Shown here: piece after piece, positions 21,506-32,787 of the stretch | How the letters are laid out: each line of letters starts with the position of its first letter | Position numbering within the stretch: position 1 is the first letter of the stretch | Origin: Didymella arachidicola | Lineage: Eukaryota > Ascomycota > Dothideomycetes > Pleosporales > Didymellaceae | Direction: 5' to 3' | Assembly (NCBI GenBank): GCA_016630955.3 | Contig: CM049990.2 | Location: forward strand, 496,001-560,000 | DNA length: 64,000 nt | The notes under the pieces: generated by a model | The model's input: the letters and a program-made list of their open reading frames with translations, nothing else | Databases searched by the model: none | Told to the model about the DNA's origin: nothing | Position numbers and translations under genes: made by a program

Positions 21506-22893
21506 TGTGGGGTATGGTGTTTGATGGTGGTTGATGTTACTGGGCCGAATAGGGAAAAGGGATGTCGTAGCCTCCTGGTGGTTCGATCTCCTTCCAGTAG
21601 TCTCGGGTGTAAAACGTCGAAAGGGCCGTGTTCGATGCACTTCGGGCGCGTTACGTGACGTAGAAGAAGTGTATAGTGCGCCGAGCCACGCAGCAGTCCG
21701 TGAGGCAATAGTGGGCAACTCTGGAGACGGTGCTATTCCTCGGCCGAGCGCGAGGTCAATACTCTGTTTGAGGGACGAACGGTTTGGCGTGGTTTGGTGT
21801 TGAGCACGTGCGCGAGTCGGTGTCGATCAGGGAGCTGCAGCGGTTCGCCGAGTTTCGAGGAGTGGAATACGGTAACGAGATGCAGGTACCTCGCTGGCGG
21901 GCCAATGCGTTCTGTAGATCCTCCTGGAGGGAGGTGCAGGCGAGGCCGGGGCACGGGCACGTGAGTGTCTGGGTGGTGGCTGCGTGGTGGCTGCGTGGTG
22001 CTTGGCGAGGTGAAGCAGCCTTGTGTTGGAAGGAGTCCCGTGATAACAGGTCTTCTGTTGCCGGAAGCAGAGCTCCGGGGGGAAAGTCGGAGATGAGGTC
22101 GGTGGATTGTGTGTGTATAGGAGAGTTACGACAGCAGGCTGCCCGTTGCAGTGGACTCGGGGGCGCAATGCTCGGTATTCTGTACTGATGCAGGCGTTGG
22201 ATGTGGCTAGGGTATTGGCTCAATGAACATCAGGGCTCGAGGGCTCGGGCTTGCCCGCATCGGTGCCCTCACTAGCCGCCGTGCCGGGCATGGGCTGGCC
22301 TGGAGAAGGATGGATGCACGCCGGGGCTGCGCCATATCAGTGTCGACGAGGCCCGCGAGGACAGCCCTGGACTTGGCTGCTCGACCTCACTCCCGCTACT
22401 TGCAGTGCCGCCCGGTGAAGCTGCCCAACAACCAGCGCCTGCAACCGCCTACGAGCGACGACCAGCGCCTGCAGACCGCCGCCCGCCCGCCGTCGCCGTC
22501 TGCTGCCCCCGCCGCGCGCGCTTCGCCATCTGCCAGGCCTCGCAGCACCGCCCTCCCCGCCCGCGCCCCAGCAGCGCAGCAGCAGCAGCAGCAGCAGCAG
22601 CAGCACCACCACCACCACCACCTCGACGCAGCGAGCCGACGGGACTCAGCACGCTCCGACTGCCCGCCGCCCGCCGCCCGCCCTCACGTCGTCGCGGGCG
22701 AAACACGCCGGGCCAATCTCGCTTCGTCTCAGCAGGGAACAGCAGGAACCCGACGTCGAGGACACCCGCCCAGCTCGCCCCAGATCACGGCGAGAGCTCG
22801 ACGGAGGGGCAGAGCTCGCACCGCCCGCCCGCCCCACGTCGTCCGCCAGTACGAAGAGCACACGGCGCCGTCGACTGCACCGCCGACCGCACC
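21506..22893. other. Divergent region with a long GC-rich leader of STE50
   Basis: About 1.4 kb between divergent genes. From 22250 on it is very GC-rich and simple in sequence, so several long frames stay open by composition, among them 22223-23020 in a frame different from STE50. The STE50 frame itself is open back to 22405 but has no ATG before 22894. I read this as promoter and 5' leader. Confidence 0.55.
22568..22622. repeat. CAG/CAC microsatellite in the STE50 leader
   Basis: About ten CAG triplets followed directly by about seven CAC triplets. On the STE50 reading frame it would encode an Ala/Pro run, but it lies upstream of the first in-frame ATG, so it is most likely untranslated. 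Confidence 0.85.
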
Positions 22894-24510
22894 ATGGCCT
22901 ACACGTCCAAGTACCACGACGACTCGGACGCCGACGACGAGTTCGAGCGCACCGCCTGGCAGCAGCGCGACCAGATCCCCGTCGAGTACGAGAGCTCGCC
23001 CACCAGCTCCGGCCCGCTGAGCACCGAGCACACGCCGACCACCTTCACCCACAGCAGGGACAGCCGCATCAGCCCGACGGGCCTGATTGTCGACTGGAGC
23101 GCCGAGCAGGTCGCCGATTACATCAGCGACCTGGGGCTCGAACCGTACTGCGACACGTTTGTCGACGAGGGCATCACGGGCGATGTGCTCGTCTCGCTGC
23201 AGCACGCCGAGCTCAAGGAGATGGGCGTCGGCAGCGTCGGCCATCGCCTGACGATCCTCAAGGCCGTGTACGACATGAAGGTCAAGCAGAACGTGCCCAT
23301 TGAGCACGACGACTACGTGCCGCTGTGTACGTCTCCTCTACATGTGACTGACTGCGACGGGCCCTGACTAATCTCCACTGCAGCCGCCGACACGGGCGCC
23401 CTCGACGCCCCGCCCACCCAGGACGACTTCGCCAAGGTCATCCGCGTCGTCCAGGCCCGCGACGAGCGCATCCACACCGCCGAGAGCGAGCTGCGCCACC
23501 TGCGCGAGGACCTCAGCCGCGTCATCGACGAGAACAAGCGCCTGCGCGAGGAGATCCTGCCCCTCGTCCGCATGCTCAAGGAGCAGCAGCAGACGCTGCC
23601 CACGCTGCCCACGGCCCACGAGCACGTCACCTCGCCGCCCGCCACCGCCGACACCCGCACCGGCAGCAGCCTGTCCCGTAAGTTCTCCACCAAGAAGCTG
23701 TTCCTCGGCTCCGCCCCCAAGAACCCGTCTCCCACCATCCAAGAGCACCGTGCCCTCGTCGACCACTCGTCCTTGGACCCCTCCGCAGCCGCTGTCGCAG
23801 CCTCCTCACACCTCACAGCCTCGCTCGGCCAGGGCCCGCAGATGTCCCCCAACTCCATCGCCCAGCCCTCGCCCACCTCGCCCGCATACACCCAGGGCCG
23901 CACTCAGTACGCCCGCCCCGAGATACCAAGGAGCCACCAGGACCACGACAACACCCAGAGCTGGGCCTACTCGGACCAGGTCGCCGCCAACCGCGACCCC
24001 CGCGCCACCCCGGGCCTGCCGTCTGCCCGCTCCATGGGCCGCTCTGCCCCGACACCCACCCCCGACGACCGCGACCGCGACCCTCCGCTTTCGGGCGGCT
24101 CCACCTCCAACAACCTGCAGCCCTCTTCGAGCTCCCAGCAGGCGCCCTCGTCGAATCCACAGGTCGAGATATTCAAGTCGTTCCGCGTGTCCATCGATGA
24201 CCCCTGCCACAAGGTGCTCCCCGTGGCCCTCAAGAAATACAACATCACAGCAGATTGGCGGCAATACGCGCTATACATTGTGCACGGAGACCAGGAGCGT
24301 TGTCTGGGCCTGAACGAGCGACCCCTGATCCTCTTCAAGCAGCTGGACAAGGAAGGACGAAAGCCCATGTTTATGCTGCGAAAGCACGCCGCCCCAGAAC
24401 AAGGCCACGTCAGCACAGTTGGCGGCAACGACGTGCGAGCCGTGCCTCCCAACAGCTTCGGATGGGACAGTCAGAATCGAGGGACGCCGCTGCCTGGTGG
24501 CGTGCTGTAG
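22894..24510 (+). CDS. STE50: Ste50-type MAPK cascade adaptor (SAM and RA domains)
   Basis: Two exons, 22894-23326 and 23384-24510, with a 57-nt intron carrying a CTGACTAAT branch region; 519 residues. A SAM domain occupies about residues 66-132 (VDWSAEQVADYISDLGLEPY ... LKEMGVGSVGHRLTIL). A coiled coil follows (about 165-200), then a long Ser/Pro-rich linker. A Ras-association domain spans about 400-482 (FKSFRVSIDDPCHKVLPVAL ... GRKPMFMLRKH). This order is that of yeast Ste50, where the SAM domain binds the MAPKKK Ste11 and the RA domain binds Cdc42 or Ras, linking it to HOG, mating and filamentation signalling; filamentous fungi use the orthologue in virulence and osmostress. Start chosen as the first in-frame ATG, which directly precedes the conserved region. 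Confidence 0.93.
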
Positions 24511-25173
24511 GACACTGCACCACGTAGACTCGACGGCATACCTTGGGTGGACGGCATCTTCACACGGCGTTGGGCGCTGGCCTGAAAAATCATTTACCTG
24601 GCGTTTGGGACTGCTTCACTTCTTCGAGAGCCACACACTTGTTCGCTTCATATCGCGCTTGTTACGAAAATGGATTGACGGCCTTTGGTGCAAATCGTGG
24701 GGGATTGGGGATACGAATAGGGGTGAGCTGCTGGGTCAGATTTGAAGGAGAGAAGCATGTACTGTACGCACGTTGAGCGAGCGGCTACCGTTTGGAGGCT
24801 GTTGTAGGTTGTAAATGCAAGAGTACATTGAGACATCGTTCTTGCTGACGAGAGTCAGGCTCACGTCGTCCATTTGCATACTTGCCGTTCCTGTGTGTAC
24901 TCCAACGCTAGCGCGCCGTGGGGGCCAGAACAACACAGGCACAGCCCACTCAGCACTACTGCACAGCCGAAACACTTGCTTGAGGCATGCCACCTATCAT
25001 AGACTACAGCACAAGCCCACTCTCCTCAGCCTCCTTGAAAATGGCTCCTCGGCGCTGCAGGCGGAAAGCACATGCATTACAATGGTCAGCGCTAGGGTTG
25101 TATAAGACTACAAGGCTGCGCACTTGTTTTGCTATTGCTGCAAAAGTTGCTAGGAGCGAACTTTATCGAAGCC
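24511..25173. other. Intergenic region
   Basis: About 660 bp between two plus-strand genes, holding the STE50 3' UTR and the promoter of the next gene. Nothing else recognised. Confidence 0.5.
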
Positions 25174-27281
25174 ATGTCGCTCTTCAAGCCCTTCCGCAAA
25201 CAGGGCAAGCAGGAGAGCACATCGTACAGCGCAGTCGAGGTCGATGCTGAGAGTATCGATGCCGCGACAAGCGGCAGGAGCAACGCTGCTCCACCTCCCG
25301 GGTGGCCAGTGAGGCCTGAACGTGTATCGAGATACAGGGTCTGGATGCTTATTGACGGCGTTTTGCTTGTTTTGCCTGTGGCGTTTATCGGTCAGTAGGA
25401 CAAGGGAGTGTCTTATGGATTTGTGCTGATTACATGCAGCGCTGGCGGTTATTGCTGTGAGGCTTAATGGGAAAGATGTGTCGCCGTATGGGAAGCACGT
25501 GCAAGAAGCCATCCTGTTAGGTCCGACGATTTACCCCCTCGTTTTCGCTGCACTGGGGGGCAGAGCGCTGAGGAAGATTGCGCTGTGGAGGGCTGGCGAG
25601 GGGACAACGCTTGGCGTGAGTAGCTTTGATCGAGACACGCAGTTCGTCACTGATCTTGTAACAGTTCCTGGAGCACGTGCTCGGCAGTCAGAGTCTGGTT
25701 GCCACCATTGGACACGCCATCACGCTCCGCACTATCGATATCCTGACGTTGACGCTACTCGTCTTTTGGGCCTTGTCTCCTCTGGGAGGTCAGAGCGTGT
25801 TGCGCCTGCTGCACGAGGCCAACAGCACCATGATTGAGAATCGCTCGGTGTACTACGCTAATGTCGATGCATACAGCCAGTTCTCAGGTGGAGTGAACTC
25901 CCAGGATATGTACAATCGACCAAACGCCGTTGTGTCCACTGCTTTGATGACGGCGCAAAATCTTGAGTGGACACCTGAAGACGCTTGGAGTCATCCAAAG
26001 ATTCCCCGGATAGGGGAGCTCGAGACAGCCGCATCAACGGATCATTCCTGGCATTCGTTGGATCCCAACGGCACTTACAACTACGCGTCACTCGCGGGCC
26101 TCAACGTGGTCAACCTCTCGGAACGGGGGTCGACCAATTTCACTGTGCCGTATGAGTACATGTATTTCAACTGCGAACTGTCTCCTCACAGTAACTTCAC
26201 TAAGTTGACCGAAATGGACCCACCCCAGCCTTATCCGCCGTCGCTCATGAACTATCTGGTCGATCTGCAAAATCAGAGCAAGTTGACTACCCAGGGCTGG
26301 AGTACCCCCCAAAACATCACCAGCTCTTTGTTCACCGACAACAGCTTCTTCATGTACACCAAAGGCACATGGGACAACATGGAAAGTCTCCTGTACGGAA
26401 GCAGGTACCTTGGTCTCAATTTCTTCTTATGGGAATGCTCGATGAATAGTGTCATGGTCGATGCCAACATCGTGTGCCAGTCCGACAAGTGCGGCGTGGA
26501 TCGGCTCAGACGAACAGATCTCGCGGGCAAGAACCGCACAGCATCTATCGCTACCCCTTATGGCATGACACACGTCTGGCAGTGGAACCGTTATCTAATC
26601 CAGGCGCTGGCCTCACTTGGAGGCTCGGCATCCAACATCCAGGCAAATCCCGTGGACGCATACATCTTCAACAACACGCAATGGGACACCACAAGCGTCT
26701 CCGGATCAACCGGCTTCCAAAACTGGACAACATACATCAACTCTCCCGAAAAAGCAACCGCTCTATCCCACCGCCTCACCAAAGTCCTCAACACCTACCT
26801 CGACGCCTCGCGCTGGCCCGCAGCAATCGCTCTAAGCGACCCCTACGCCAACCGCGTACTCAACACAACAAACCACCTCCCAGACACCCTCCTAGCCTCA
26901 ACCCTCAACGCAACCACCGCCACAGTCTCCCTCCCCACCCCCGTATACCGCGTCAACGCCCCCTGGGCAGCCCTCCTCATCCTCTGCTCCTCAGCGCTGC
27001 TGCTACTCGCTATCTTCGCTATCGGCCTCCAGGCCCGCACCACAGCCCCGGATATCTTCAACCACGTATCGTCGCTGACAAGGGATAATCCGCATGTTAA
27101 CGCTCCGGCTGGTGGCTCGGGACTCGATGGGGCGGAGAGGGCGAGGTTGTTGAGGGGCATAAGGGTGCAGGTGGGCGATGTGGAACCTGGGGGGGATGCG
27201 GGGTATATTGCTTTTAGGAGTCTGGGTGGTAAGGAGGGGGCGAGTGGGGGGAGGGTGAGGAAGGAGAGGCTGTACCGCTAG
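25174..27281 (+). CDS. Large fungal membrane protein of unknown function
   Basis: Three exons, 25174-25390, 25440-25615 and 25665-27281; frame closes to 669 residues. Topology as read: a short cytosolic N-terminus; helix 1 (VWMLIDGVLLVLPVAFIALAVIAV, about residues 60-83); helix 2 near GPTIYPLVFAALGG; helix 3 near TIDILTLTLLVFWALSPLGG; a large non-membrane domain of about 400 residues rich in NxS/T sites (ENRS, NGT, NFT, NQS, NNT, NWT, NTT), hence probably lumenal or extracellular; a last helix (WAALLILCSSALLLLAIFAIGL); and a short basic tail. I recognise the pattern as a lineage-expanded, unnamed family in filamentous ascomycetes with no known function. The N-glycosylation sites support a cell-surface or secretory-pathway location. 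Confidence 0.8.
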
Positions 27282-28357
27282 ATTTAGCAGTAATAGTGCG
27301 CAGCTCAACATGAGGGGCTGAGCATAACGGTAGCCCACATTTTCATCGATGCCTACTACATGGAACTAGAGTGTAGTTCACATCCATACGCAATGAAAAC
27401 ACACCGCTCAGCGCAACTGTTCACAATACAGTGTCCACCTCCCGGGCAAACAAAGTCTTTTGTCCCATTATCGAGCCGCCAAATCACACTCCCATACACA
27501 GTGCCAAACACATCCACCTGCTCTAGCACTGGTCCGTTTTTTCCTCACTTCAACATGTGAATTGTTGGCGAGTACATGCTTATTGCTGGCGCGGTTCTGT
27601 GCGCTACGCCAGGGAGCAAGACTATGTGCCCTGCGGAGACAGTCCGTGGCTTTGGAAGAGTGAGATGGATGGTGGGGTTTGGTGACGTTGGGTATTCATC
27701 AAAGCAACAGTGAAACCCGCAAGACTCCACTTGAGGTAAGAGCTGGGTCAGAGATCATGGCGGCATGTGCGGAAAGCTGCTTTACACACCAAGTGGAAAC
27801 CTCAGTGGGGAGAGAGTGTGCTATGGTCTCGTTTGGTGGGGAAGAGGTGGTTCGCTGCCTGTACAAAGGCAGATGGGCTGAGATGTTGATGCTAGCGCGG
27901 TGTCGGCGATTGTGACGACGAGGGGAAAGTATGGGGGGTTTAGTGAGGGCGCAGTGTATGGGAAGCTGGTGTGCTGCAAGTCTGCGGTGTGGGATTTACG
28001 GTTCAAGAGATTTTGAGCACGGGGCTGGAGTCTTGGATATCGTTGTTTGTCGATGTGCTGTCAACGAGATGATTAATAAAAAGGAAACGAGTCGACGGTT
28101 CGACTGGGGATATCAACGATGCATAATTGATCGTCCCATACTAACTTCTCGAGCGTAGAATTGTGCGGCAGTGGCTACAGGTACAAGTACAGATGCGGTA
28201 ATAAGAGATAGCTGGCATCGTGAAGAAGTATCGATACTTGAAAACAACATGTACATCCCCTTATTCACACAGTGAAGATAAACCCAGAGTTGTCTACTCG
28301 TGAGCCCGAAAGTGAACCCCACCAGTACCATGAGAGCCCAACCCCAAAGAATCGGAT
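27282..28357. other. Convergent intergenic region without recognisable gene
   Basis: About 1.1 kb between a plus-strand and a minus-strand 3' end. Short frames only. No repeat or RNA gene recognised. Confidence 0.5.
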
Positions 28358-29434
28358 CTAGGCCATCTTGGTAGCCAGCAATGGAAGAGGACAGAAGCCG
28401 AACATCCACAGACACCACATCTTGTACAGCCTCCTGTCCAGCATTCGATCACCACGACGATAGGCCAGAGCAGCGGTCACCAGCAAACTACCGCCCAAGA
28501 GCACCGGTAGAATCGCAGTTCTCCACCCACCCTCAAAGAAGCCAATCGGTATATACACCGACCAAAACGCCACAATCGCAAACACAGTCCAAAACGCACG
28601 CCCGCGACCCAGCTCAGTAACCAGCGTACGCCGTCCCCGAGCCCTATCCCCAACCTCGTCGCGGAACTCTTGCGTCTGGATAGTAGTAGCCAGGACGCCG
28701 AAAGCCATGACCAGCGTCCACTGCCACGCCGCAGCGCTCATACAGTGCGGGCCAAGAGCAATGCTCAACGCGCCGCTGAAATAACAACTAAACCCCGCGC
28801 CGCAAAACACGTTCCGCACAACACCGGACTTATTCCCGCCGCCGAGGTCATTGTACGCGGTGGTCAGACACACGTAGACTACGAAGACAGGCAGGACGTT
28901 GAGGAAGTAGCTCAGCAGCGTAGCAAGAATGGCGACGCCGGCTAGAAGCTTGGTCGCTTGCGAGGAAGTCATGCGGCCGGATGGGATGGAGCGCCAGGGC
29001 TTGTTGATCGTGTCTTCGGCGACGGAATGGGGGCTACGTTGGTTTTGCACGCAGAATTGGAGGATGGTTAGCCAGAGCCAGAGGATTACTGCGGGGGTCC
29101 GGCGTAGGATGTCCAAGGGTTGTTGCGAGGGGAGATTGAGACTAAGGCCTGAGAGTGCAGCGAGAGTGCTGAAGGCAGTGCCCGGGATGACGGTGTCGAG
29201 GATTTGGTCGGATGTGAAGAGGAGAAGAGTCTTGGGGTTAAGGTATAGACAGGCCCAGGACCAGGAGTCGGTGCTGGCATTTTTCATCTCCATCTGCCAA
29301 CGGGAGAGCATCTTCGGACCTTCCACGACTAGCCTGTATCGACGGGCCATCCTCTTCGACCGATTGGCTTCGGACCGCACGAGTGGATACTCAGTGGAGG
29401 TTGAATTGCCTTTTGGTCCTGTTGAGAGAGCCAT
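28358..29434 (-). CDS. UbiA-type membrane prenyltransferase or terpene cyclase
   Basis: Intronless frame of 358 residues from ATG at 29434. The protein has about seven to nine hydrophobic helices and both polar motifs of the UbiA superfamily. The first is QNQRSPHSVAEDTINKPWRS followed by IPSGRMT; the second is QEFRDEVGDRARGRRTL. These Asp/Asn-rich loops bind the magnesium-diphosphate of the isoprenoid substrate. The fungal subfamily with NKPWR-IPSGR includes prenyl-transfer and terpene-cyclising enzymes (for example the fumagillin cyclase Fma-TC), so a role in meroterpenoid or sesquiterpene metabolism is possible. Neighbours within this window are not biosynthetic (a secreted protein, a membrane protein), so no cluster is evident. 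Substrate cannot be assigned. Confidence 0.85.
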   Translation of the reverse strand: MALSTGPKGNSTSTEYPLVRSEANRSKRMARRYRLVVEGPKMLSRWQMEMKNASTDSWSWACLYLNPKTLLLFTSDQILDTVIPGTAFSTLAALSGLSLNLPSQQPLDILRRTPAVILWLWLTILQFCVQNQRSPHSVAEDTINKPWRSIPSGRMTSSQATKLLAGVAILATLLSYFLNVLPVFVVYVCLTTAYNDLGGGNKSGVVRNVFCGAGFSCYFSGALSIALGPHCMSAAAWQWTLVMAFGVLATTIQTQEFRDEVGDRARGRRTLVTELGRGRAFWTVFAIVAFWSVYIPIGFFEGGWRTAILPVLLGGSLLVTAALAYRRGDRMLDRRLYKMWCLWMFGFCPLPLLATKMA

Positions 29435-31409
29435 GATCGGCCTTTTACAGTTCCTCGTTGGGAAAGCCTTTCACCACCAGGCTCAGAGGATGGGATGAAT
29501 TAAAGCCTATGTTGGTAGACAATGCCAATTCCGCTTCTGGTTGAGCCTGTATGGTACTTCTGAGAACGGATAACATTGAGCAGATTCCCATCCTGAACAG
29601 GGGCTTCTGTTGTGGCTGGAAGCATGGTCACTTGGCTACTGTCAGTAATGCGGCATGATAGCCGCCCCACTTACATCAGCAGTGAAAGCTTGGAAACTTG
29701 GTGGAAAACCCCTAGATGACCTGCTGGATGATGGACTGTTTCAATGCGCAATGCACCTCACCGACACTTGACCATGTGCGTACGGACTTGCCGTTGGTAG
29801 GGCCGCAAATCAAGTTAGAATTGGGATCTTGACATCAACTCACGAGTCCATCCACCGCCGGACAACGCTGGTCGAAGTCCAGTCTCCGCCTTCGAAGGCA
29901 GGTACATCAAGTCACCTCAACTGGGTCTGAGTCTAAACTAAGCTTGTCGGTTACACAGATAATTCTTACTGTGTCAATCAGGCGGTATGTAAGCTGAGTG
30001 GAGCCGCAGGGATATTCGAACGTCTCTGAGAATTATGGCCATTACATGGTTCGATCGGTATGTGAAGGTTTTCGCTCGGTCAGTTCGCGGACCGTCAGGT
30101 TGTCACGAAGTCGGCTGTCGTCGTTGCTGTTCTTCGCACGGCAGGCCAGGAGCCAACTGCTGGGCAAGATCTTGCCATGCCATATTACGACGCAGTCATA
30201 GTTTTTCGCAGCTCTTTTATGATTCAGATATCCATTCTCTTGTGATACATAGACTTGCGTACGGCAGCTTCTGATCCGGTGCCCGATGACTCGGCTCAGT
30301 ACTATACTTAGTCAGTAGGGCAATGCATTAAGCGGATTCATTGCCACGAGATGCCAATATCATCTGATTCCCAGATGACTGTATCAACTGTTCATTGAGC
30401 AATATTGACTGATGTCAGCACATGTTGGAAGCTCGCCTAATTCGTCCTTCAGCTTATTCCCACAAATGCTTCAACCTGCTCTTAGGAATTCTGCCAGCCT
30501 GGTCTTAGACATTACGGTTACTGCGAGGTTGCTTCGATCGAAACATTGACAACGTGATCGCGAGTCGTGGCCTCGTCCAAACTTACGCGCAACTCGCCCG
30601 GCGCACCTATGCTCCTGTTGACTGTACTCACCCGCCCTTAAAGCTGCCCAACGGCAAGCCGGCCTGCTCAACATATAATTTTACTAGTTCCAAATAGCCC
30701 TTTGGTACTAGCGCGCCTAGAACTTTCAGAGAAAGGCCGAAGAAGCTTTTGATAAAGGCGAGGGTGGCGCAGGAGCTGTGTTCGGTGCTGGCTCGGGATC
30801 CGGAGTGCGTAAGCAAAATCCTGCCGTGGACAGCGCTGCATCGCTTAGAGACTGAGGGTCGAGAAGAAGTTGCCCATTTGCAATGCATTTGCAATGTCTG
30901 GAGGCAAGGAACGTGGTCGATGACGTTGTAGGAGTGATGCGCATGAAGTGGGGCAAGAGCGGCGCGTCAGCAGGAACGCGCTACTAATACGCCGCGCTCT
31001 AAGCCAAAGGAAGCACACACTCTGGCACTCGGATCTTCATCATGAGACTCGGGCTACTCTCAAATTTGCGTTGACGACAACCATTTGTGAGGTCCTCACG
31101 CTGAAACAATGCTGGACGGAAGAGCGCAGTCGCAGGGGAGCACCAGGCTTTTCAAATGACACGGAGCAAAAGTTGAACGATCACTAACACTACCCGTGTA
31201 CACCTTCGTTACTAATTTTGAGCCTTGGACTTGCTGTAGTGCATGTTGCAGAACTACCATCCGTCTATAACGCATCAAGGGGTGGTCCTTGAACCCCTGT
31301 ACCACCGCTGACCTCGAACGAGCCGGCTACAAGCGTCTATTCCAGGTCCGCACAACAGACCTTGTCGTTCATGCAAGCCCTAATAAAGCTCTTGTGAGTG
31401 CCAGCATCA
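29435..31409. other. Gene-poor stretch
   Basis: About 2 kb with only short frames. The minus-strand frames near 30628-30956 overlap in different phases and show no domain. No terminal repeats were seen. It may contain an undetectable gene relic; nothing can be supported. Confidence 0.45.
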
Positions 31410-32787
31410 TCACTCCAGGGGAATGTCCTCGTCGTCTAGTGCATCCTCGAGTGTCCACCAGAGCGATGGTTCTTTCATGCCAGAAGCGACGGTGTCGGCC
31501 AGGAACACCTCGATCTTTCTCATACGCTTATTGCCAATCTCAGGCTTGTGTTGGACTACACATGGTGTCAGTGGCACTCCATGTTGACTTCTGCAGATCT
31601 ACTCACCGAGCATATACCCGATACCGAGACCGTTCGGAGAGCCTGGAACGCAGTTAGCATTATCCGATTTGCATCGCGAACAGCCTGCCAGTGCAGGAGC
31701 TGTTGAGTATTTCTAAGCTGAGCTTGACATCACTAACCAAGGACAAGTTGGCCTGAGAGCTTTCGGGTGTCGAACTCTTTCCAGGGATAGGGCTTCAGAT
31801 CTGTATCCAGCGTAGTTTCGGTCTCATCTGCGAGTGCATCAAGGGCGGCAACTATGAGGCGGGATGAGGCCCCATTCGTCACTGACCAGGTCACGATGTG
31901 GTTGAGCTTGACACCTCTATCGTGGAGCGGTTTCCAGGCTAACCACGCGATGTCAGAGGAAGATCTAAGATCGGGGAACTGATCCGCAGGAACAGGAGGT
32001 CGACGGTACTGGGCTTGGTGCACGGGACTGTACTGCTTTGCAATGACCAGGACTGGGCTCGAGTCAGTATGGCGAAAGCTCACTCGGTAGGGCGACTTAC
32101 TTCCGTCCTTCTCATTCAACGCAAACTGGTAGAGAGCACCAGTAGACTAGGAAGTTTGTCAGCGACCAATAGAATGGGCATTGGCGAGTTTTCGGCTCAC
32201 TCTCAGAGTCCTGCCATCCGGGGTGTTGTACGACTGAAGATCGAGCGGCATGGTCTTGCCCTCAGGCTCACCGTGCGTAATCTTCACGCACTTCCAGTCC
32301 TTCTTATCGGCCGAGAAACCTTTCGCTTGAAGGATGGCTGCGAGACCGTATCCATTCTTGATGTTGCTCAAATCGCACTTAGGCTGGTTGATAGCTGTCT
32401 TCTTGGTGAAGTAGCCCCAGTCGGTAAGATCTTCTTTGATCAGCTGAGCAACGAGAATCGCTAATGTCACTTACCACTTAGCTCCAAGTAGTCGCTGTGA
32501 GCCGAGTCTCGCGATGGCTGAAAGAATTGACCTGCCTTGGCGTCGTCTGTGTGCATCTGAGCCAACAGTGTGCACCCTTTGTCTTTAGCTTTCTGGAATT
32601 CGGCACCCATAGCTGGGGAGCCATCCCAACGCTTTGCCAAGGTAGTTCGAACGGATCGCTCATGAATGCCGGATACACCCTCATTGGCGAGAGCAACATC
32701 AAGTCCTTGAGAGTTGGTCGGGTGCCCACCACTTGGCGAGGCGGACGTGATAGCAACAGCAAGGACAACGACGATGAAGGCACGCAT
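31410..32787 (-). CDS. Six-exon secreted protein of unknown function
   Basis: ATG at 32787 opens a clear secretion signal (MRAFIVVVLAVAITSASP). Exons on the minus strand: 32787-32475; second exon ending at 32201; 32146-32101; 32052-31738; 31642-31607; 31555-31410 (stop TGA). All later junctions keep one phase and have GTGAG or GTAAGT-type donors. The start of exon 2 is ambiguous: 32394 (80-nt intron, CAG acceptor) or 32433 (41-nt intron, AAAG acceptor), giving 349 or 362 residues. Other landmarks are GCTLLAQMHTDD, NQPKCDLSNI, CVKITHGEPEG and the C-terminal block LWWTLEDALDDED. I do not know a function; the layout suits a lineage-specific secreted fungal protein, and an effector role would be speculation. 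No enzymatic motif seen. Confidence 0.8.

Noticed and set aside
22223..23020. 265-codon plus-strand frame read as a gene
   Set aside because: It overlaps the STE50 start in another frame, is extremely Arg/Pro/Ala-rich and is explained by GC-rich composition.
23313..24452. Several long minus-strand frames across STE50
   Set aside because: They are complements of a GC-rich coding exon; the plus strand has the SAM and RA domains.
28113..28418. Hydrophobic minus-strand frame overlapping the 3' end of the UbiA-type gene, as a frameshifted extension
   Set aside because: The UbiA frame already ends at the normal position after its last helix, and no donor site would join the two frames.
30628..30956. 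Overlapping minus-strand frames as a decayed gene
   Set aside because: No protein family recognised and no splice pattern joins the frames.
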